Shown: one piece after another, positions 11,398 through 22,545 of the stretch
Layout: the number at the start of each line of letters is the position of its first letter
Numbering within the stretch: position 1 is the first letter of the stretch
Source: Limnephilus marmoratus
Lineage: Eukaryota > Arthropoda > Insecta > Trichoptera > Limnephilidae
Direction: 5' to 3'
Length of the DNA: 64,000 bases
Assembly (NCBI GenBank): GCA_917880885.1
Contig: OU862910.1
Span: 50,707,285 to 50,771,284, forward strand
The notes under the pieces: model-generated
Databases searched by the model: none
Seen by the model: only the letters and a program-made list of their open reading frames with translations
What the model was told of the DNA's origin: nothing
Made by a program: the position numbers and the translations under genes

Positions 11398-12017
11398 ATT
11401 TTGTTTCGTGTATGAGGAGAACGCAATTGGACTGCTAACATCTCAAATACGGTTCTTCAAGTTAGTATTTCAGTTGAAAAATGCGTCGAGTCCCACTCAG
11501 GTGTCGTGGGTTCAATTCATCTCCTATGCACAAGCAACCTTTTCGGCTTATAATGATGATAGCAGAAGTTTTCATATAACATCGTAACAGTGGATTTTTT
11601 TCCTTGTTTTAAATAAAAGCTCTTTGAACGTATCATGATATACAATGCACGCATCAAATAATTCGTTGATATTCCACGGATGAAGAAAATTATCTTCAAG
11701 GAAATCTATCTTTAAACCACGTAAAATAAATTCGATAATCCTGGAACAAAGAAGTTGAAATAATTGGTAAATATCCAGAATTATTGGACACAGTTTATAT
11801 GCCGTAATTATTTTTAACACTTGGTATCTGTTTTAAACACAAACTACCTATTTAATAATAAAAACCTATTTTAGGTTCTTTATTTCTTAGTTTGGGTTAA
11901 ATAAAAGATGAAAAACTAACCTCAAAACGTTCATATCCATTACAATGGCCACCAAGTGAACAATTAATTTTAATTTTAACTAAATAACTGTAATTAAAAG
12001 GCATTATTTTCCATCCG

Positions 12018-12345
12018 ATTTTTTTGAGATTATCTCCACATAGGAGGCCTTGAGAAAAAAATCCCTCAGGGCCTGTGTCATTTTTGGGGATGCTGTGTGG
12101 AGGATATTTTTAGGGGAATGAAGGAGAGGAAGTTCTGGAAAAGAAAAAGGAATGAACGTTGGGTAGGAATCAGGGGGTCAATGTGTCCAGGAGTGACGGA
12201 CTTATCGATCCCTCTCACTGTGCTGCAAGGCGAAGGGCTGGACCTAGACCAAACTCATCCCATCAACCCGGGCACCCCTACTAAGTCATCAAACATAGCG
12301 ACCAACTTTTGGTGACCTATGGCAGGAATGTTGGTAATCTATATC
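12018..12345 (-). repeat. SINE B, 5'-truncated
   Basis: Reverse-strand copy: poly(T) side near 12018, then ctccacataggaggcc, ccctcagggcctgtgtcat, ggatgctgtgtggagg, and the body ending near cctatggcaggaatgttgg. The tRNA-like head is missing. Confidence 0.7.
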
Positions 12346-12602
12346 ATGCCATCTCCCAAATTGAATAATATATTAAAATAGGTTTTAACGACCAGTTTTT
12401 CTCGTTTTAAATAAACACAAACTTAGATTTGGTTTTTATCAGTAACAATGGCCGCCAAGTGAACATCACTTTTAATTTTAACTAATAACTACAATTAAAA
12501 TGCATTATTTTTTATTTCCTTTGACTAAAATAGGGTTTCTCATGGTTGTCTAACTGATTCAAAGTGTTTTTGAGGTGAAAACTCCTTTGAAGTTGGGTTT
12601 TC

Positions 12603-12990
12603 GACCGGCGTAATCCAGTGGTAAGGCTCTTGACTCGCACTCCGAAGGTCGCGGGATCGAATCCCGGCGTGGCAAATAAATTTTACTTGATTAATTTGTG
12701 TTATTTCACAATTTATTCATTTAAAATAATATATAGTACATTTGCGGCACGTTCCAGAGTGGAAGATACTCTCAGTATCGCCCTGGTGTAAAACCACCAT
12801 TCAGAATTGAAACGTTGCTTGAAATGGCTTCTGCCGTGTTTGGTGACCAGATCTGATACTTCCCTACCTTCCTCTTCCCTATCTCCTTCCCTCCCCACTA
12901 CCTTCAGCCTCACAACATACCCCAATTGGGGATGCCATAGTCCCATTGGCTCCAGACGGGAGCAGTTGGGACTCTTGTGCGGTATTCATA
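12603..12990 (+). repeat. SINE A, near full length
   Basis: tRNA-like head with A box gtaatccagtggtaaggc and B box gggatcgaatccc, then the aataaattttacttgatt linker and SINE A body to gcggtattcat. No long poly(A). It supplies an empty site for the Helitron at 62220 (attcatttaaaataatat at about 12716). Confidence 0.82.
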
Positions 12991-13570
12991 GCCTGCGAGA
13001 GAATGAGATAGTATAATCGGTCTTCTTTTTAATAATAATAATAATAATTTATTTTAGTAATTTGTACATTTAAGTTTACAAATTTCTAATTATTTATAAT
13101 ATTTCATATTGCAGCTAATTAATTATAATATTTCATATTCACTATATTTTTTCGAGTTTTATGTAGCTCCTACAATGCATCTTGAACTTTCCAATTGGTG
13201 TGGATTTTAAAGTTTCTGGTAGTGTGTTATATAACTTCATTCCCTTGTACAGTAAACTGTTCTGCGTATTCGCTTTGTCCTTTTTTTGTAGCCTAATTTC
13301 CTTGCACGTCCTTGTGTTATATCTGTTAATATCCTTGTTGTATACAATTTTATTTGAGAAGTATTTTGGTAACATGTTGTTCAATATTTTGTGGATAAAT
13401 ACCATCGTGTTCAAGGTCAACATCTGTTTTATGGTTAACCAATTTAGTTCCTTTAACATTTTAATTATTTTTTGAAAATCTGTGCAGTGCTTCGTAGCCT
13501 CCCCACTCTTGTCTACTTTTGTTTTCTGAAGGCTTCACTTCTACCGCGTGTAAATTGCACACACTTTTTT
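12985..13570. repeat. Older repeat shared with 38040-38640, split by a LINE
   Basis: tagcctgcgagagaatgaga...cggtct at 12985-13022 and cttcgtagcctcccc...ttctgaagg...ttctaccgcgtgtaaattgcacac at 13488-13565 match the flanks of the hAT element at 38071 and the sequence to 38635. The LINE tail lies between them. Confidence 0.6.
13022..13485 (-). mobile_element. LINE 3' fragment with C-terminal RT-ORF remnant
   Basis: A 105-codon minus frame (13142-13459) reads LKELNWLTIKQM, IHKILNNMLPKYF, YNTRTCKEIRL and GMKLYNTLPETLKS, the usual end of CR1/Jockey-group ORF2 (post-RT, Tyr/Leu-rich, TLP near the end). On the plus strand it starts with an (ATA)n tract, as expected of the reverse-complemented microsatellite tail. 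Confidence 0.72.
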
Positions 13571-14172
13571 CATTAATTTGTGCGTATTAACCGTAAACAA
13601 TAATCCTGAATATTTACCAAATAATTTACGCGGAGAAGTTATGACAATAATCACAATGTTTCCATTTGTAATTGCAGAAACAGTAACATCATTCAAAGCG
13701 GCACTTCAAAACGGTTCTCATTATTTTGCCTTTTCAAATTAAGTTTCTTTTTTATATTTTGTATTTTAATGACACGAGAGCTTCAAAGAAAAGATCCCCT
13801 TTCCCGTCTCTGTAATGGGGGCAAAGAAAATCGTTTCACGGGGAAGGAAATACTTGTCAAGATCAAAAGCTACGGAAATACAAGCCCGAGAAGAAATGCT
13901 GAATGAAAGTTAAACGCATTTTTAACAAAAGATTTATTCCTGGTAATGTGAACAAAAATATTTTCTTAGGTAAGATATGGTTTTGGCGTACAGGTATTAA
14001 AACTCAACTCATTCTGCCTGCCATATTCGAAAATATTGTTATGATCTCACTCGCATTACGAGATATTCATTTGTAAATGTATTTATTTTATTTGTTACAT
14101 TACGTAGATTCATTTACTTGGAAAATAACATAACAGAAAGTATCATGATTTTGTGTATGATAAACATTATTA
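13571..14172. other. AT-rich spacer, nothing recognised
   Basis: No coding frame or clear repeat partner. Confidence 0.35.
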
Positions 14173-14455
14173 TTACATAGTATAAAATGAAGTCGTTCAA
14201 AATGTATGTGCGCATAGATCTTTTAAATTACGCAATGCATTTTCATGCGGTTTTCACCAATAGATAGAGTGATTCAAGAGGAAGGTTTATATGTATAATA
14301 CATTCTTATTATAGTAGATAAAAGCCGAGAAATTCAAATATTCAATCAGGCAGAGGGCAGCGGGCAGCTAGCAAGCGGGTGGTGTGGATTTTATAAAGGT
14401 TGGGTAATGGCGTTGTGTTTCGTTAGCCACAGCAACGTGTGGCCGGGTCTGCTAG
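14173..14455 (+). mobile_element. Non-autonomous Helitron, tandem copy 1
   Basis: From ttacatagtataaaatgaag to ggccgggtctgctag. The interior includes atgcggttttcaccaatagatagag and gccgagaaattcaaat. It is abutted head to tail by a second copy. Confidence 0.75.
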
Positions 14456-14732
14456 TTACATAGTATAAAATGAAGTCGCTCAAAATGTATGTGCGCATAG
14501 ATCTTTTAAACTACGCAATGGATTTTCATGCGGTTTTCACCAATAGATAGAGTGATTCAAGAGGAAGGTTTATATGTATAATACATGCTCATTATAGTAG
14601 ATAAAAGCCGAGAAATTCAAATATTCAATTCAGGCAGCGGGCAGCTAGCAAGCGGGTGGTGTGGATTTTATAAAGGTTGGATAATGGCGTTGTGTTTCGT
14701 TAGCCACAGCAACGTGTGGCCGGGTCTGCTAG
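14456..14732 (+). mobile_element. Non-autonomous Helitron, tandem copy 2
   Basis: Starts directly after the CTAG of copy 1 with ttacatagtataaaatg and ends gggtctgctag at 14732. It is about 95% identical to copy 1; the main difference is the number of gcagcgggca-type units. Confidence 0.75.
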
Positions 14733-15357
14733 TAATAAATAAAGAAGGTAACGGTTACAACTGTGACTCCAACCCATGTCCTCTAGTCTTACTCAGTTTC
14801 ACTTTACCAACTGAGCTTATAATGTTAGTAATTCAAAAATGAGAATTCGTGATTACAATTATCTTGACAGTCGTTGATATTAGTATCTTATTCAGAGATT
14901 AAAAAGGAAAAATATTTAAACACTTCGAAAATGTTCAAAAATTTGCTCGCACTATTTCGTGTTTGTTCCTTTACTCGAACATCGAAATTAACTGTAGAGT
15001 ACGATATCGCGAAGTGAAACATTGTTTAAAAAAACAACGAGTAAGCCTCCGCTGAATAATGCTCCACCATCCTCATCGCCTGATGAAGTTAGCATTGTAG
15101 CGTTCAGGAAATAATTAAAGTTTTACCGGAAGTTTTTCCGTTCCCCAGTCCGATAACAAGGTGTACTAGAAAGTTTGCTGGGGAACTTTCATACCTCTCG
15201 CGTTTTAGTTCCTTTTTTCAAACTAGAAAGAAAATTGAGATGCATTAAAATATTTTAAAGTGAAAGGATAGGAGTGCAATCGGTGGATTTTTAAAGGATT
15301 GCTTCCTGATAAATGTTTGACGCAGTAGCAAGATTAAATTTACGATTTCGTAATAAA
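14733..15357. other. Spacer, nothing recognised
   Basis: The 85-codon frame ending at 14842 runs out of the Helitron and is not a gene. Confidence 0.35.
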
Positions 15358-15458
15358 CTAGCTCACCGACGAACTTTGTACCGCCTCAGGATCAATATCT
15401 GTTGTGTTAACTTATTAGCGGAATTAAATTCAGTTTTTTATTAAGTTAAAAATTACGC

Positions 15459-15712
15459 AATTTTTTTTACATGAGCTCCACACAGGAGGCCGTGGAGAAA
15501 ATAATTTCCCTCAGGGCCTATGCCATCTTTGGGGATGCTGTGTGGAGGGTTTTTTTAGGAAAGGAAAGAGATGAGAGTTCTGGGAAAGAAAAGGATTTAA
15601 GGGGTGGGTAGGAATCTGGGGTTCAGTGTGTCCTGGTCATCCGCCTCCAAGACCTAGACAAACCTCACCCCCATGAACCCGGGCACCCCTGCTAAATCAC
15701 CAAACGTAGCGA
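15459..15712 (-). repeat. SINE B, 5'-truncated, inserted in a Helitron-like copy
   Basis: Reverse strand with a T-run (the poly(A) tail) at about 15462-15469, gagctccacacaggaggcc, ggggatgctgtgtggagg and accaaacgtagcg. The target word acgcaat occurs on both sides (15455-15461 and 15713-15719), while the uninterrupted copy at 9227 has the site once. Confidence 0.75.
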
Positions 15713-15844
15713 ACGCAATGAAGCAATTATCGAAACGCAACTGTCCGTGCTTTGTTTTGACAGTATCAGAGATGGCGTTGTATACGGATTTATATTTTTT
15801 GTGATTTTCTTACTTTTCCACTTACTTACGGAAATTGCGCTTCA

Positions 15845-16353
15845 TCTATCTCTCTATCTTCTATATAAATAAAAATGAATCGTCGAAATGTATGTACGCG
15901 CATAACTTCCGAACGACTGCACCAAATTGGATTATTCTTTTTTTTTGTGTATTTATTATTGTCAGGATATAGAACTATTAGAGAGTTCTAGCATTCTGAA
16001 ATTTGTATAAAAAAACTGCAATAGTTGTCACGCGAGCTGTTTCAAAACTGAATGTACCGGGAATGAATGTATGGAATGTGGGAGGGAGAGAGGAACTCGG
16101 GTAGAGGATTCGCAGGACAGAGGAGGGGAAACAGGGAGGGAGGAGGGGAAATCGGGAAGGGGGTTCACGGAATGTGGGAAGGGGGGAGTGTTGGAAGAGG
16201 GAAGGTGGGGGAGGGGGAGTGGGAACGCGAGAGGGGAAGGGGACGCGAGAAAGGAAGGAGAGGCGGAAGGGAAACGGGACGAATGGGAAAGGACACGCAG
16301 GGAGAAACAACTTCTTTATTAAATGGCATAGCAACGTGCCGGGTACCAGCTAG
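15845..16353 (+). mobile_element. Non-autonomous Helitron, boundaries fixed by empty site
   Basis: Begins TC (tctatctctctatcttc) after an A and ends gggtaccagctag before a T. The paralogous empty site at about 9352-9370 (gcgtttgattttctttat) shows insertion between A and T with no target duplication, the Helitron rule. The interior g-rich block gives spurious Gly/Arg/Glu-rich frames. Confidence 0.82.
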
Positions 16354-16554
16354 TTTTCTTTAAACGTGTAAGGGAGATTTATTATAATAACCGTATTTTT
16401 CCTTTGGAGGGTTCTAAACATACGTTCACCGTTTGTCACATTTTCGACTATTGACATTTAAGTGTGTAAGAAAGAGGAGCATCATTATATCTTTAAGAAC
16501 AAAAGCAAAACAATCGATTTTTGGAATTCACTCACTGTTCAATATTATATTTAT

Positions 16555-17380
16555 CACATATCACTAACGCATCTTCTATGCTTGGTTTCATAATCCGCTC
16601 CTGTAAACAATTTAAAGACCTTACTACTTTCAAAACACTGTATTTCTCATATGTTCGTAGTATCCTTGAATACGCATCTCAGGTATGGAACCCAGGCTAT
16701 GCAGTGCACAAAAATAGAATTGAAAGCGTTCAAAACAGATTTTTAAGGTACCTCAATTTCCGCTCTTTTCTATCGCATGTTAGTAATGAAGACTCTGCAA
16801 AGTTCTTCAAAATGCAAACGTTAACTTGTCGAAGAAATATAGCAGATTCGGTAATGTTATTTAAAATTACACATAACTTAATCGATTGTCCTGATCTTCT
16901 TCAACGCCTATCCTTCCATGTTCCAAATCGCAACAGTAGACAGTCGCTTACCTTTAATCTCCCTCTTTGCAAGACCAACTCTAAACAGAACTCATTTATC
17001 TACAGATCCACACACTCATTTAACTTAAATTATTACCACATTGACATTTTTAACTCAACTTTACGTGACATAAAACGAAAACTCACCAAGCAACATGACA
17101 CAAACTAGAAAGTTCAATCCCTATATATTCCCGTCATTTACCACTTAATCCTATCCCTATGTTCCTCCTCCCCCCCCCCCCCCCCCCCTTTTTTATGTTT
17201 TGTAACTAAACAATAAAACTAAGAAAATACCCTTACACTGTCACACTTTATTATCTATTATTAATTATTATCAGTGGAAAGTTCATAATTGGCATAATTA
17301 TCATATTATTATTGTATTATTTTGTAATCTCTGATTTGCTGTCAACTTTCCCTAAAATAAATAAAATAAAAATAAAATAG
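16555..17380 (+). mobile_element. LINE 3' fragment with RT-ORF C-terminus
   Basis: The frame to 17108 reads LGFIIRSCKQFKDLTTFKTLYFSYVRSILEYASQVWNP, IESVQNRFLRYLNFR, and a Tyr/Asn-rich end, typical of the post-RT part of Jockey/CR1-group ORF2. The 3' UTR holds a C-run near 17170-17187 and ends in an aataaaataaaa tail at about 17378. 5'-truncated. Confidence 0.75.
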
Positions 17381-17480
17381 CTATTAATAATCCATTACAT
17401 ATCCAACAAATCAAAGATCATAAAGATCGATGCAGCCTTCTTGAGTTATAAATGGTGTAACTAAACTGACTTTGTTTTAT

Positions 17481-17907
17481 ATTTTTTAATTATTACTTGT
17501 ACGTCTTTGTACAGGCTGTTAATGGACGTACTTGACTTATCAAACCAATGCTTCCTGGCATTATTTGGACTAAGAAATGTAAATGAAATTTTGGTTTTAA
17601 TACTAAAAATCACTAGGTTACTCGGCTATGTGATCAGTGACGACATGTGGAAGATTTTTTTTCTTTGATTTGAAGAAAAAAAAATTGAAAAAAAGTCACT
17701 ATAGACTAAAATTTCGTGTACATTTTCGTGTAAATTATGTCAGGAATCTCTGGTTAAAGGTAGTCAATTAAAACTCTTAACGTCCTGTATAATAAATGTC
17801 TTGTAAACCTAGTTTTCTTTAATTTATTTGGGTATTACTATTTCTTTATTAGCGACTGTAAATAACATATATTTTAAACATAATATGAACATGCAAAATT
17901 TAGTTAA
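17481..17907. other. AT-rich spacer, nothing recognised
   Basis: No coding frame or clear repeat partner. Confidence 0.3.
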
Positions 17908-18301
17908 GGCGCGGTGTACCCGCCCAAAAAGAAGAAGATGGAGAGATACGAAAATACGAATGTTAAAGAGAGCGCGCTAATATTAAAAACGATAATATTT
18001 AACGAAAATTGTTTAAAATAGAGAAAATATCTCATAGGGAATGTCTAAAATAGCATTTAAGGAAATACTGTGAATTTTTCATACGTATAACTTGTAAAAT
18101 AACAAAAAAAAAGTGTTAATAATTTTCTCGGAGCATACTTGCTATTTTTTTCTATCGAGGCAATTTCGTATAATTGCCATTTCGGTGTAGGGAATGTATA
18201 GATATAATCTTCAAAAATAACACATATTTTTTTAAGAGCTTTCAATCTTAACGCGTTTAAAAAAAATGTAATAAATCGGTTGAAATGCGGGAAGCCGGGC
18301 C
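17908..18301 (-). mobile_element. TTAA-flanked MITE, copy 2
   Basis: TTAA at 17904-17907 and 18302-18305. Ends ggcgcggtgtacccgcc and gggaagccgggcc are diverged inverted repeats. Body shared with the copies at 3835, 36766, 37258 and 52737. Confidence 0.75.
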
Positions 18302-18370
18302 TTAAGATAAGTATAAAAATATTTTTTCTTAGTCCTCACTAGGGGGTGCGGTGCTGAGGCCGACTAAAGT

Positions 18371-18605
18371 TTTTTTTAATAAGCGCCACACGCGAGGCCC
18401 TGATTAAAAGTACCTGTTTCATCTTTGGGGATGCTGTCTTTTTGCAACAAGACCTAGACAAACCTCACCCCTTGAACCCGGTCACCCCTACTAAGTCACC
18501 AAACGTAGCGAACCACTTGGAGAGACTTATGGCAGGGATGTTTGTTATTCGATAAATGGTTCCCTGGACGGCGGTAGCCATTCCCGCCTCCCAAATTATT
18601 CCAAA
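18371..18605 (-). repeat. SINE B, internally deleted
   Basis: Reverse strand: ggccctgattaaaag, tctttggggatgctgt, then a jump to caagacctagacaaacctcacc, accaaacgtagcgaacc and ggttccctggacggcgg. The middle of the body is absent. Confidence 0.65.
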
Positions 18606-18652
18606 GACGCGTTTAAGTAAATTTGATTTATTTTAGTTATACTACTTAATGT

Positions 18653-18725
18653 GACGGCCTCCGTTGTCTAGCGGTAAGGCTCTCGACTAGCAATCCAAAG
18701 ATCTCGGGTTTAAGAGCTGTGCCGG
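18653..18725 (+). repeat. tRNA-like SINE head
   Basis: ggcctccgttgtctagcggtaaggctctcgactagcaatcc-type sequence followed by a weak B box (ctcgggtttaagag). It resembles the head of SINE B at 26549 and is not a convincing tRNA. Confidence 0.5.
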
Positions 18726-20027
18726 TCATTTAAAAATATCGTCGATAGGTATTGTAACGAATGTCTTCTGTTCCACTCCGCGCTCCCCTCAGGGAAACTG
18801 AGTGAAAGGGACAACTGCATATCGGGCCGAAAATACCTAAATAAAATCGTCAAAATCGATGTTTTGTATTCCCCCTTTTTTTTCTCCAAAATCGGACCGA
18901 TTTTAATTTTTTTTTCACTAACTGTATTAGAAGAAAATATTCTATGTCGGTACGTTTTTCTTTTTTTTTTAATACATTGTTTAGTTTGTATACTGAACGT
19001 CTTTTGACGGCGTTTAAACCAGGCAATTTTATGTAAAAAAAATTTACTCTAAGGTTAAAATCCAGAGAGATACGCTTGTATGGAAAAAACGCCGCCCGCA
19101 TTCCCTCTTAAGTCCCGGCATGCACAAATATATTTTATTAGATTCTATTTTTTTTGTTAAACGAAGCTACATTTATTTATTTTGAACGAATCTAGACCTC
19201 CAGTGTCCCTGCATACGTTGTTAGAAAGCAGTATGATAACTAGGACTGAATGAATTCGCCGGTCTGATGAGATGCCGGGTCACTGGAGCCAGGATGCGGC
19301 TAATGGCTTCCGGCAATACGGTGGTGACCGCAGCCTTCCAGTACCTAGGGCCACTCCCGAATAAGCATTGGGCCCGAGCTCACCCAAGAAAATTTTTTCT
19401 ATTCAACTTGTTTATTTTCTTAAAATTTACTATAATCACAAATAACCCTATAAATGAGTCACTCTATATGGAACACGTGGGATTGCACCATCTTCCCACA
19501 TTGTCTTTCACCCCTGTTTCACCTGTGTTGTGGAAGTCAATCGATACAAACGATACGTACGACAGATATTAATGGTGCTTTGTACATGAAGGGTCGAAGT
19601 TGGGAGGTGGGTAGGGTAGGGTACTTACATTTTTTAAATATTTATTTTTCAACTGTTTGGTGGAATTCCATCGTAATAATGGTGATCCAACGTATTACGT
19701 AAAATGAAGAAAAAAAATTTTAACTTTACTCCGTATTTTTTTTTTCTGACAGAAACGGTTTCGGACAATCACATCCATATCTGAAGATGAATTTCTTACC
19801 TCGTGGATAGTTAAAAACTTAAAAAATAAATTAATTAACGCTCGGTGAAACGTTGAAGTTGAAATAAAAGTCTAATTATTTTCGTATGGTGGTAAGATGA
19901 GAGTTCGTAATACCGAAGACTGCAGATCTTACTAAAATTTATTTCGGCAAGTAGAACAACTAGCCTAATTTAATAAACTATCAACTCTCTGTTACATCTG
20001 TGTATATCGTTGAAAATGTTCCGAAGG
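18726..20027. other. Mostly unique AT-rich sequence; one segment repeated at 36.1 kb
   Basis: 19156-19235 (ttaaacgaagctacattta through ctagacctccagtgtcc to gttgttagaaagcagtat) recurs at 36077-36155. Nothing else recognised. Confidence 0.5.
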
Positions 20028-21000
20028 CATAATAAGGAACTCCAATGAAAAATATTATGGTTTAAAAAAATATGTTCATATAGAATAGACCGATAAACGC
20101 TGATTCTGAATATATAAGTTTTATTTAATAACTAGCAGACCCGGCCACACATTGGTGTGGCTAACGAAACACAACGCCATTACCCAACCTTTATAAAATC
20201 CACACCACCCGCTTGCCAGCTGCCCGCTGCCCGCTGCCCGCTGCCCGCTGCCCGCTGCCTGAATTGAATATTTGAATTTATCGGCTTTTCTCTTCTATAA
20301 GAAGCATGTATTATTCATATAAACCTTTCTCTTGAATCACTATATCTATTGGTAAAACCGCATGAAAATCCGTTGCGTAGTTTAAAATATCTATGCGCAC
20401 ATACATTTTGAGCGACTTCATTTTATACTATGTAATGATATTAAACGCAGAGTTTTTAAAAAATTACTAAAAAGTCCATTTTTAATAATTTTCGTCATGG
20501 AAACACGCCGTCATTGATTGAAATGTTTAGTGGTGACGTCACTGAACACCGTAAAGTCATTGTATGGGAATGTAGGTATGACACAAGCCATCGTATTAAC
20601 AAAGTTTCATCTTATTCGTTTATTCACATACTGTTTATAGAGATTTAGTTGTCGTGTTTATTGAAACATTATTTAGGACTAAATAATTCAGTTTCAAAAA
20701 TAAAGGTATCTCTTATTAGTTTATCTCTATTATTGAAAATATTCAAAAACTACTGCACAAAAAAAATAGTAATGCTAATCTAGGGAGAATACTTCGAACT
20801 CTGAATTTCCAAATGGCACAAGTTGATTACCCGATCTTATAGTAACTTTTCGGGAGTGATGACGTCACACGATTCACTATTCATACGGTGGTTTTCGGGG
20901 ATCTTGAAAAATTAAAACTTTGAGAATTATTTTAACTATTAAAACTGACTCTAAAAATAACAATAAATATGCAGTTATTTAAGTTAGAAGGTCATTATTG
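20028..21000. mobile_element. Non-autonomous DNA transposon, copy 2, with nested Helitron
   Basis: Parallel to 743-1600 apart from a Helitron at 20132-20438. The left end has ataaggaactccaat; the right inverted repeat is lost. The site of the 163-bp insertion seen in copy 1 is empty here (aaggtatctcttattag). Confidence 0.65.
20132..20438 (-). mobile_element. Non-autonomous Helitron, boundaries fixed by empty site
   Basis: Minus-strand reading starts TCATTACATAGTATAAAATG and ends CTGCTAG; flanks are A and T. Removing it restores taataatattaaacgcag, present uninterrupted near 850-866 (one mismatch). It contains several cccgctg repeats near 20220-20260. Confidence 0.85.
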
Positions 21001-21327
21001 TGGATTTGAATTGATGTTGTAAAAAGCTCAATTAGTCAGTTGCCAGTACAGCAGCATTTTCGGGATTTAAATTATATATATTTTTTTAAATTATTATACA
21101 TTGAGTTAGTTTATATATATACTAAGTAAGTTAGCATGTGAAATGACATGCACAAGGTTACATTTCATTTCATAAAATTATATTTTTACAGTAAGCATAA
21201 CATCTCTTTTTAAATATTATTATTTATTTATGTAAAAGCACTCTGGGCGTAAAATAAAATAAATAAATAAACAACTCAATGAATTAATGTTCTCCGAAAC
21301 GAGCTTGAAAAAAAATCATTTATCATA

Positions 21328-21585
21328 TAGAGATATATGACATATGAATTCCCAATGTATTCATTACTATTTAATTTTAATAAAGTACCATAATTATTAG
21401 AATTTCTTATGTAGTAGAAATTACACAATTATAAATCAAATATATTTTTTTTTTTTTTTTTTTTAAATATATTTGATTTATAATTGTGTAATTTCTACTA
21501 CATAAGAAATTCTAATAATTATGGTACTTTATTAAAATTAAATAGTAATGAATACATTGGGAATTCATATGTCATATATCTCTAC
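21328..21585. repeat. Perfect long foldback with T-run loop
   Basis: About 120 bp at 21328-21447 is the reverse complement of 21465-21585 with no mismatch seen, around a loop of about 17 T. It contains cccaatgtattcattact and its complement. Confidence 0.9.
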
Positions 21586-22133
21586 ATATTATAAATTAAA
21601 GTCTCCCGCGCCGTCTGAACTCGAAAACTACAGAACGGATTTTCATGCGGTTTTTACCAATAGATAGAGTGTTTCGTGAGGAAGGTTTAGGTTTGTAATT
21701 TGTCAAGGATTTGTATAAATTGGTTGAAACATAACGATAATTGTTAGAAGTGTCGGAAAAAGTCAAGCCGCCTGGGAGATTTCATCAAAAACACTGCCTA
21801 ATTAATCCCTTTGAGATATAACAAAACAATGCATGCTGGAATATTCCTCTTTTATAGATCTACAAAAAAGTCCGTGATGGCATACATCAATCTTTTACGG
21901 AAAGCTTACTATACCCATTCTATCTTCTAAAAAAAATGGTCACGTACAATGGGATAATTGGAAAGTTATTTAGACGGATAATAATAATAATAACATTATA
22001 TTTATACATATAGCGCAGTTTTGTGACATTTCACTTCAAGTGCGCAAAAGTGGATACAGTATTTATCCATATTAACTTAAATACGTTAGTTATCCCAAGC
22101 ATCTCATTCACATTATTATAATCTTTCACACCA
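21586..22133. repeat. Helitron-related and unique AT-rich sequence
   Basis: ttataaattaaagtctcccgcg near 21590 and accaatagatagagtg near 21657 match Helitron 5' ends and interiors of this family. No closing CTAG was found before 22133; a short ATA tract lies at 21980-21995. Confidence 0.4.
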
Positions 22134-22272
22134 TCTCTACGTATTGTAAATTAAAGTCCTCCGCGGCATCTGTCTGTCTCTTCGCGATAAACTCAAAGAC
22201 GGCGGTGGTTACAAAGGTTGGATTTTACAAAGTGTTTTATTAATCATAGCAACGCGTGGCCGGGTCAGCTAG
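22134..22272 (+). mobile_element. Short Helitron (139 bp)
   Basis: Starts TCTCTACGTATTGTAAA after A and ends cgggtcagctag before T. It is abutted by the poly(T) side of a SINE A. Confidence 0.6.
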
Positions 22273-22545
22273 TTTTTTTTTTTTTTTTTTTACAGTGAAT
22301 ACCGCACAAGAATCTCAACTGCTCCCGTCTGGAGCCAGTGAGACTATATGGCATCCCCAATTGGGGTATGTTGTGAGGCTGAAGGTAGTGTGGAGGGGAA
22401 GGTGGGGAAGAGGAAGGTTGGGAAGTACCTGGCTATTCAGATCTGGTCACTAAACACGGCTAAAGCCATTTTCAAGCAACGTTTCAATTCTGAATGGTGG
22501 TCTTACACCAGGGCGATACTAAAAGTATCTTCCACTCTAATTATA
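22273..22545 (-). repeat. SINE A, 5'-truncated
   Basis: Reverse strand: T-run (tail), gaataccgcacaagaatctc, ccccaattggggta, gaaacg block and cagggcgatact. The tRNA head is missing. Confidence 0.8.

Larger units (their letters stand above)
15358..17480 (-). mobile_element. Helitron-like element with three nested insertions
   Basis: The plus strand starts actagctcaccgacgaac and follows the 9143-9830 copy. It is interrupted by SINE B (15459-15712), a Helitron (15845-16353) and a LINE 3' fragment (about 16555-17380). The body resumes after each one (gaagcaattatcg, ttttctttaaacgtg, tatccaacaaatcaaagatcat). Confidence 0.65.

Noticed and set aside
16067..16363. Gly/Arg/Glu-rich plus frames and their Pro-rich antisense
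   Set aside because: They lie in the g-rich interior of the Helitron at 15845-16353; the same block in reverse gives similar frames at 8886-9183.
18057..18245. Minus-strand 62-codon frame
   Set aside because: It lies wholly inside a TTAA-flanked MITE and is broken in the other copies.
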